A stretch of 64,000 bases of DNA, from assembly GCA_030549495.1 (NCBI GenBank), contig JAUIRK010000684.1, forward strand, positions 1 to 64,000, written 5' to 3'. Of the stretch, positions 56,831 through 64,000 are shown piece by piece; within the stretch, counting starts at the first letter, position 1, and every line of letters starts with the position of its first letter. The notes under the pieces are model-generated. The model had not been told where the DNA came from and did not search any database. It saw only the letters and a list, made by a program, of their open reading frames with translations. The position numbers were made by a program, and so were the translations under genes. Source of the stretch: Nectonema munidae. Lineage: Eukaryota > Nematomorpha > Nectonematoida > Nectonematidae.

Positions 56831-58065
56831 GAAAATATTTATAAATTATTAAAAAATGGCACTTTTATCAATTTGTTACGATTGTGTTCAGTAGGGCAGA
56901 TTGTATAATGGAAATTAAGCAGTCTGATGAGAGTTTTAAATCTTCCGAAAATTGAAATATTGAGCAAATAATCAAAATTAATCAGAAAATGGTGATTTTA
57001 ATTTCATAGCTACATTAAAATTAAATATATTTAATAAAAAATAAAAAAATTATGGGAAAACAATTTTATTTAAAAAAAATTATATGATTTTTTAACTAAT
57101 CAATGAGATAAATCGGATGAACTGTGAGAAATCTTTATTTGACTTGTCAATCCTAAAAAAATAATATAAATAATTATTATAGATTGTGCTAAATAACTCA
57201 AATTAGGGTTAGAGCGAACTTGCTTCACCACAACAAGAAAAACTATTGTATAAAATTATTTAAATTAATCGTTTTTAATTTTTTGACTTTTTTTTAAATC
57301 GCTAGCCGTGTCTTTTGGAACCGGTCATAGAATTTGAATCAACCTATCAGATCAAAAGTTAAGGCTTTTTCAACTAATTTCTATTATTATCGCTAGTTAA
57401 CAAATAATTTACTGTCTATCTTGGACACACTATTGAAAATATGAAAAGTTTACTTAAACTTTGTAGCAAATATTGATTAAAAATTTAACTGATGATAAAA
57501 TTGTTATAAAAACATTAAATCAAACGTCAAATAATTTATATTTTTTTTATAAGAAATTGATTCTGCTATTCATTTCTGGACCGTATTATTTTAAAACAAA
57601 TAAAATTAACAACTTTGTAATTAGGCAGTAAGTAAATACTCTTCTTCATTATATATTAGACAATTCATGAAATGCTATTATTGGATAATATAAATCCAAA
57701 TGAAATACCTATATTTATGTGGATATCGAGGTTATCTGTTTATAGCTAGTATCAATTTACAAAAAAACAGAGTACCGGAATACTGATATGAAAAGCCTTC
57801 ATTTAGTGTCCAAACTCGTACATATGCTTCCTCATTGTATTGAAAGTTATCACAAACTTGTATATTTTAAGTTTAAGATGACGAAAATAAATTATTTATC
57901 AAAAATTTCATAAAAGTACAAGTAATTTTTTTTATAACTATATAAATGATCAAAATGAAAGAAATAGCTTTAAAAGAGTGAAATATGTTTTTTATAATCA
58001 TTATAATTGAAAAATAGAGGATTTTAATATTGTTCGCGTTTGTTCGCGTATTTTATCACTACCCC

Positions 58066-58736
58066 TAAAGTCAGTCACTAGTTTGAGTGATCAATAACGC
58101 TGCAATTTCCTACCATTTTGTAACAATCTATATCAAAATTAATCAAAAGAAATGACATACATTATTTTTGGTACTTGCACTTTAAATAAAATATAACTAA
58201 TTTCGTATTGTATCAACAACGTGAAACTGTTATATGAACTTTCGTGATTGAAAAAATTTATCTTTAATCTGGTACAATGTATTAAAATTAGTCAAGAATC
58301 AGATATACGCCTAATCTAGTTTTGAAAGTTTTTTGAATTCAGATTTTATATAAAAATAATAAAAGGACGATGAAAATTATATGGTTTATAGAAATATGTC
58401 GTATATTCCGTATACAGTTTATAGAAGTGTTACTGAATTATATAATAAATAAAAAATTAAATAACACATTCATTATTAAGAATCCTTTAGGTCTTTTAAA
58501 ATTCCTCTAGTCTTCTAAAAAATTTTCTATCTTGATTTATCGCTTTCCATTTTGATTTTATTCGGAAATGGCAAATTTCAATTTGATTGATAATTTCACA
58601 AGTTCGTTTATACTAAATGAAAAGGTGATTACAGAAGTAAAATCAGCATTTTAGATTTATAATAAAAAATATTATTGTAAATATTGTATTTGAATATTTT
58701 TGGAAATAATTTTTTGACATACAACACTTATTCAAC
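58066..58736. other. AT-rich spacer
   Basis: Nothing recognised between the long-inverted-repeat element and the satellite. Confidence 0.45.
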
Positions 58737-59225
58737 TGACACTTTTAGATATTTTCAAACCACAAAGTAAAATCTAAGTCAAGAAATTAAAGCAGTATGG
58801 TCTATTTGTTAAAAAATAAATATTTTATTTAAAATTTGAAAAATATATCTAGATACAATTTTTAGATCTAGACCAAATATTTAATTGACACTTTAAGTTA
58901 TTTTCAAACTTTAAATGCAAAAATTGAGATTAGAAATGAAACAAGCATAGTCGATTTTGTATAAAAACTTATATTTAATTTAAAATTTCAATGAATGCTT
59001 TTAAAAACAATTTTCAGATGTAAACCGCACACTTGATTGACACTTTCAGGCTATTTCAAACATTAAAGTGGAAAATCTAGTGCAGAAATGAAACTAGCAT
59101 AATTGATTTGTTATAAAAACATATATTTTATGTAAAATTTCCATTAATGTTTTTGTCGATAATTCATCATCAATTAAAGTTTTGATTGACATTTTCAAAA
59201 AAGTATTTTTTTTACTGATAAGGTT
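58737..59225. repeat. Satellite, three diverged units of about 150 bp plus a partial
   Basis: TGACA(C)TTT starts recur at 58737, 58886, 59038 and 59187. Units share ATTTTCAAAC, GAAATGAAAC.AGCATA and TATAAAAAC-like blocks but differ by many substitutions, so the array is old. Confidence 0.8.
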
Positions 59226-59247
59226 AAATGTGTCTAAAACTGTATAT

Positions 59248-60119
59248 CAGGGATGCCAAGCGAGAAATATTATGAAGCGGGAAATTTGCTAGAGTTTAGC
59301 ATGTTGCAAGACATCATCGTTAAATGGCAGATGATTGATGGCGTACTCAGCTGCAGCAACAAAATAAGAACTAGCTACTTAAAAAAATTTTTTTTACCTT
59401 ATCAGGTGTGATGTCAACTTCATCTTCCATCTTATTCAGTTTTTGTTTTAGAATATAGCCAATAACAAGGTTGTTATCATCTACCTGATTGTCTTTGTTA
59501 CTAAAGTTCACATCTGATATATTACTAGCTTCTTTAATAACAGAAACTTTGACGAATAGCCCAAGAAGTTTCCTTAGAAACCTATCATATTTATCTCCCA
59601 GCAAACAAATACAAGGGTCGTTACACTGAAGGAATTGATTAAAATTTGGGAAAATGGAAGTATATTTGAGTAAAACATAAGATATAGTTCATTAATTGGG
59701 GTGTTGAATATTTTAAGGCGCTTAAAGCGTGGTTGTAAAGCATGCTCTGAAAGAAAATAACTTTTGAGTCCTGTATACTGTTCTAAGTTTTTGTTAATCG
59801 CAATTTTGAAACTCAACCATCTTGTGTAGATTTATTTTATGCTTTTTTTGTACTCTTAGTCACAGAACTTATAGTAACTGTCAAGAATTAACTTCCATTG
59901 AGTTTGAAGCATTAATGATATACTTGACACATATTTTTGATTAATATTTTAGTAGTCACTCTATTCTTTTTGACAATTTATTACAATTCTGAGGCAAGTT
60001 TTCCCTCTCTTTCAGTTTAGGAAAAATTTTTTATCCAGATAAAATACGGGTGATTTCAAAGTTCAAGCGGGAGAGCGTGAGATAGAGTCTTATTGAGTGA
60101 GTGAGACTTGGCATATCTG
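59248..60119 (-). mobile_element. hAT element, internally deleted
   Basis: Left end CAGGGATGCCAAGCGAG and inverted right end CAGATATGCCAAGTCTCAC share the CAGnnATGCCAAG terminus. Minus-strand transposase coding remains at 59371-59816. No clear target duplication. Confidence 0.7.
59371..59816 (-). pseudogene. hAT transposase fragment (core region)
   Basis: Reads MSFKIAINKNLEQYTGLKSY, FLSEHALQPRFKRLKIFNTP and INELYLMFYSNILPF. After a frame change near 59630 it continues LLGDKYDRFLRKLLGLFVKV, then acidic residues to KMEDEVDITPDKVKK. This is the WLS..ca..rlleqw..Lk.yF..LYL.F...lP.F..lLr.ll..f segment of SCAND3-like hAT transposases. Only one frame change, so the surviving piece is well kept. Confidence 0.8.
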
Positions 60120-61720
60120 GATATCATGATAAATTTTCTAGAGATCATCTAATATAGACATAAGTTATAATGCTATCTACAGATAATAATAAATTTTTTG
60201 AAAAATATATACTTTTGAGTTGATTAAAAGTTTTCAACATATGGAGCAATGGGGGTCTTTCAACTCCTATGAAAATAGAACCAATAAATAAAGATACCGA
60301 TCATAGTAATACTCACGAAGTTTAAAGGAATGTGGTTCAGTCCCTTTGGTACAATAACTGTTTTAGTTAAGGGGGAGGTGGCGTAAATCGCTTTAGGACT
60401 TATGTTTTAAAAAAATTCACTTACTTAAAATTTTTCAATTAGTTACTCTTTTTTACATTAAAAAAATAAAGTTTATTAAAAATTATTCTAAAAATATTGA
60501 CAAAACTTTCCCCTCTTTTTTGTGAATTCCTTAAATCGGTATAATTCTGCCAAAATCAGGGTAGATGGATGGTTGCTTCGTGAAATTTTTGCAAATATTC
60601 TCTTATATTAATTATGTTCCTGTCAAAATCTTAATATAATATAATGCGTGAATTTACAAAGGAAATTATTGTAAACCAAAATAAAATATTTTTTATATAT
60701 TTATAAGTTTTTATACTTTTCCTCTCCTATATGTAAAAAGGTTTTTTTTTAAATGTAATTGATTTTTTTTCAATGTAATTATAAAAAGTGTTAAGAATTC
60801 ATATGGATGCTCAATTAAATCCTACATTAAATAGATTAATTTAGAGTGCGTATAGCTGTACGATGAACCCATCTTAATTCATAGTATTTTTATGCTACTT
60901 TTTAAATTTTATGACTTAATTTTATAAATAAAATATAATAATTTTATAAATAAAATTAAGCATAATTATAAATATATTAGTATAATATAAATCAGGAGAT
61001 TGTAACATCGGTATACATAAGTATTTATAGAATAAAGTTTTCGCCTTTGTTTTCAATGTTTTAGTGATGGGAATCGAGAATCGTATTTTTTTAAATATCG
61101 TAACCGCATTCGATAATTTTCATTAGTACTTTCCGATACCTCATTCCTGAGTCTTTTTATTTTTTGGATTATTTAAAAAAGCTAAATTTTTAAGCTTATT
61201 TTAAAATTTAAATAAATTAAATTTTATTTAACTCTATTTATATAATAAAATTTAACTTTACATATGAAACAATTAAGAATCAGAGTCCTATATTTTTTTA
61301 GAATCGGAAACTTACAAAATCTTGGTATCTTTCCATTACTAATATATTTCACATAACTATAGATTCATGAATTAGGGCCCGCCCTAGGCAAATTTTTTTT
61401 AGGAAGCCAGGCGGGGGGGGAGGGGGGGCTTCAAAGAGTCAAATTAATTCATTTTTCATAGAATGAGGTGTTTATGCATCAGCAGCTAAAAAATAAAAAA
61501 TTTTGAGATCTATTCAAAAATCTAAATCGTACCTATATACCCGAGATGGGCAAACTACTATAATAATTTTGACGCGTTTTGTTGTTTTTTTTCTGTTAAA
61601 AGTTAGTTTTTCTCTAAGTGTTCCAAATATGTCAAAATTTTAAAATCATCTTTCGAGATCTGTAATTGAGCAGGAAACTAATAAGAAGTTTGGAGGCCCA
61701 ATTTGAAAAAGCATGTGGTA
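60120..61720. other. AT-rich spacer with one G-rich repeat relic
   Basis: Near 61376-61430 a GGGCCCGCCCTAGGC stretch with G-tracts resembles a hAT end. Otherwise nothing recognised. Confidence 0.4.
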
Positions 61721-62039
61721 CAGTGCCCGCGCTACCTATATAATTTTGGGGCACGTGCCCCCCCCCCCCTGTATTAATCTTTGCCCCCCTAATATTTTTG
61801 GTTTTGCCCCATGCTCTTTTTAAAGGAAACATAAATCAGCAAAAATTGTACACAATAATCTTATATAAATGCTGGTGTATGTGTATGTATAATATGAGAT
61901 TTCTATAGGTTTTTATACAGAAGTACTTCATGCTTTTCAGCAAAGTAATATAGGATATAAAGTAATTATAAATTTTTTGCAAATGTGTTTCATTGCCCCA
62001 TTTCAGCCCCCTTGACATTTAGCACTAGTGCGGGCACTG
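61721..62039. mobile_element. hAT MITE with perfect 8-bp target duplication
   Basis: A 319-bp element. Ends CAGTGCCCGCGCTA and inverted CAGTGCCCGCACTA, flanked on both sides by ATGTGGTA (61713-61720 and 62040-62047). A C14-type tract lies near the left end. No coding. Confidence 0.95.
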
Positions 62040-62047
62040 ATGTGGTA

Positions 62048-62557
62048 CCAAAGGTGTTATCAAGTAATACAAAAATACAAATTTTATGTTATCGATATTA
62101 CAAAAAGGAAATGCAAAAATTGGTAAAATATTTATTTCAAAGTTTTTAAGGTATAAAACTTTCTTAAACCTAGGTTTTTTGCTTCGTGTTTTGGCCTGGA
62201 TTTCACCCAACCATTGTACCCAGTAGTTTTATCCAAGAAAGGCTCCTAAATATTTTTGGATGGGGGAAGTGAACATGAAATTTTTAAATCCCAATGTAGC
62301 ACCAGACAATTCAAAGCAGTCATTTTTCAAGGGGCGAGAATTAGTAGCGGAGCGATCTGTGGGCTTGATTTTTGGTTCTACCTTATGAATACTTCTGTTT
62401 CATTATTATAAGCATTAACCATTTGTGGACTAGAATTTTTAAACTTTTACTCTGTATTCCCTTTTCAATGGAATCATATATATATTAAAGCAGAAAATTT
62501 TTATATCTTGCGATACTGCTGTCATACTGATCTTCAAATTAGCAAAAATTCGTAATA
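62048..62557. other. Spacer
   Basis: Nothing recognised before the Tigger end. Confidence 0.45.
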
Positions 62558-62728
62558 CAGTCAAACCTGTATTAAACGACCATTGAAGGGAAGAGTTAAT
62601 TTTGGTCGCAATAGACAGGTGGTCGTTAAAAACAGGGTAAGAATTTATTTATCAATAATTTTTTGAAAATTGGAGCCCAATTTTTTCAAACAGACGATTG
62701 ATATATGCATAAATCAAAAAAAATTTAT

Positions 62729-64000
62729 TTACACTTTAAAAAATTCGGTTATTTTTTTCTGTCGTAAAGACTTTACAGATAGTTTGTCAAGCTCAAAACT
62801 CGTTTCGATCATACACTCCAGAGTTTTTTCTAAGCCATGATGTAGTGCAAACTTTTTCAGTTTTTCGTTCATTTCAATAGCTTCTTTTAAGGAGCAAATG
62901 CGAACTTCTTCCATTTCCTCATCGCTTTCATTGAAAATATCTTCTTTTTCCATCTCATTTAGTGCTTCTTTTGTATGTGGATCAAACATATTGACACTAA
63001 CATCGCATGTTTGCAAATCTTTGTCAATATTGTCAACATCTTCGTAGGCAACTCCAAAAAAGTTATTGCTTAAAATTTTCACTTCACTTGGTATATTTTC
63101 TTCAATTATAAAATTGCTCAACGATATGTTATCTTTATCTGGAAATCCAGCTTTTATAAAGCATTTCTTTATTGTGCTTGCATCTACCTCTTCCCATGCT
63201 GCGCTACACCATAAAATTGCGTCCAACAAGCTTGTCGATTTTAACAGCTGACTTGCAGTACCACTCCTTGATTCATCACTGTCCATTCGTCTTACTATAT
63301 CAAAGAGCTGAAACAAAATTAGCAATTATGTAAGTTAGAAAAAACTCATACTTGTCGTTTTCTAAATTTTAACTTCATAGATTGTATAATCCCTTGATCC
63401 ATTGGCTGTGTTATACAAGTTGTATTAGGTGGAAAAAATTGAATTTTGACATTACTGAGTACAAGATTATAGTGGCAGGATGCATTATCGATGAAAAGAA
63501 GGACGTTTCTTTTTTGAACTTTCATTTTTCTGTTGAAACTTTCTAGCCAATCTTTAAAAATCTCACCAGTCATCCACGCCTTTTTATTAAATCTGTACTC
63601 TACAGGTAAAGTCTCCACATTTATTTTTGAGAAACACCTCGGAGATTTTGACTTCGCAATAACTAAAGGCTTAATTTTTTCTCCAATCATGCTTGCGCAA
63701 AGTGATATTGTTATTCTTTCTTTTGAGCGTTTTCCACCAGGACATCCTTCACCTAAAATTATCAAATTAAAAACTACGAGTTTATTAATTTATTTTATTT
63801 TACCTTTAAAATGAAATGTTTTTTTTGTTGTGTCCTTGAAAAAAAGTCCAGTCTCATCTAAGTTAAAAATGTTTTTTTCCTCATAACTTTCACAAATTTT
63901 GCTAAGCTTTACACTCCATTCTTCAACACTCGATTGACATACATCCGCCCTTTCACCGGTTATGCTACCAAAAACAATGTTATTTCTATGAATAAAGCTT
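62729..64000 (-). CDS. Tigger/pogo transposase (C-terminal 391 residues, spliced, open)
   Basis: Segments 64000-63804, 63752-63352 and 63307-62729 read continuously when two introns are removed (63803-63753, 51 nt, GTAAAA..TTTTAG; 63351-63308, 44 nt, GTATGA..TTTCAG). The first part shows the end of a CENP-B-type DNA-binding region (NIVFGSITGERADV). The DDE core follows: NLDETGLFFK, LLFIDNASCH and QPMDQGIIQ give three aspartates, with 29 residues between the second and third. Next are GEGCPGGKRSKERITISLCA, an acidic region, and the very C-terminus QKKITEFFKV. Members are cut-and-paste transposases using TA targets; domesticated relatives (TIGD, CENP-B) exist. The N-terminus is outside the window. 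Confidence 0.92.
62738..62761 (-). other. Candidate PIP box (PCNA-binding motif) at the Tigger C-terminus
   Basis: The last residues QKKITEFF fit QxxhxxFF exactly, two residues before the stop. PCNA binding through such a motif has been reported for the Drosophila pogo transposase. Confidence 0.7.

Larger units (their letters stand above)
53053..56935 (+). mobile_element. piggyBac transposon, fourth family, decayed coding, ends recognisable
   Basis: TTAA 53049-53052 is followed by CCCTCATCCGACC, a 3-nt spacer and the dyad TGAACACAATCGTGTTCA (53069-53086). At the other end a degraded repeat (AGTCTGATGAGAG, 56921-56933) precedes TTAA 56936-56939. The half-dyad CGATTGTGTTCA (56879-56890) lies 30 nt further in. 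This asymmetric spacing, 3 nt left and about 30 nt right, copies the Trichoplusia ni piggyBac ends. The coding part is broken and partly duplicated, and a satellite sits near the right end. Confidence 0.88.
51890..58065. mobile_element. Element with approximately 190-bp terminal inverted repeats
   Basis: 51890-52074 and 58065-57871 are inverted copies, beginning GGGGTAGTGATAAAATACGC and agreeing through ATTATAATGATTATAAAAAA to a CTTAAAC inner border. The right copy has an 11-bp duplication (GTTCGCGTTTG). The interior is mostly a piggyBac (53053-56935); without it about 2.3 kb of noncoding AT-rich DNA remains. No transposase or target duplication could be found, so the superfamily is unknown. 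Confidence 0.8.
62558..64000 (-). mobile_element. Tigger/pogo transposon, right end to window edge
   Basis: TA (62556-62557) then CAGTCAAACCTGTATTAAAC. A subterminal inverted pair (CCTGTATTAAACGACCA and TGGTCGTTAAAAACAGG, to about 62636) can form a hairpin. The transposase lies on the minus strand and runs off the window at 64000, so the other end is unseen. No lesions were found. Confidence 0.93.

Overview
This is a very AT-rich, transposon-packed piece of an invertebrate animal nuclear genome. The evidence is spliced genes with GT-AG introns, a tRNA-derived SINE, LINEs, and hAT, piggyBac and Tigger/pogo DNA transposons. No operons or bacterial signals are visible. The TPD52 protein is closest in feel to arthropod members. 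An arthropod, perhaps a crustacean such as a parasitic copepod, is my best guess, but that is inference.

Only two host genes are recognised with confidence, and neither is a single open frame. (1) A tumour protein D52/D54 family gene on the + strand, six coding exons between 11223 and 32432. The exons sum to exactly 600 nt (200 residues), and exon 3 is a frame-neutral cassette. (2) Cytochrome c on the - strand, two exons between 48498 and 45587, encoding an intact 102-residue protein with an intron inside the Gly56 codon.

Layout. 1-4478: nearly full-length, lightly broken LINE (PHD-type and CCHC fingers, endonuclease, RT, TTC tail). 4990-8140: hAT tail, a second LINE with a piggyBac-type MITE inserted in its endonuclease domain, and an odd T-rich block. 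8496-10970: SINE, a ribozyme-like hairpin repeat and several TTAA MITEs. 11223-32432: the TPD52-like gene. Its introns carry hAT relics, SINEs, a MITE and a 3.84 kb piggyBac element (23561-27404) with a perfect 702-bp (TG)n tract. 32817-34861: hAT element with target duplication, hosting another MITE. 36239-45500: hAT, piggyBac and an unrecognised transposase-like family, all decayed. 45587-48498: cytochrome c. 51890-58065: an approximately 190-bp long-inverted-repeat element containing a second complete-ended piggyBac copy (53053-56935) with an internal duplication and a satellite. 58737-60119: satellite and hAT. 61721-62039: hAT MITE with a perfect 8-bp target duplication. 62558-end: a Tigger element whose transposase reads open through two short introns and ends in a PCNA-binding-type motif.

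The most interesting signal is shared by the TTAA elements. Directly inside one terminal repeat, 15-16 nt from the tip, nearly every intact-ended copy has a palindrome of about 18 nt. Its sequence differs completely between families while the dyad symmetry is kept. In one large copy the same motif reappears about 30 nt inside the other end. This matches the known end architecture of piggyBac (binding site of the transposase cysteine-rich domain) and suggests repeated turnover of binding specificity among families. No LTR retroviral or Polinton-type element was recognised.
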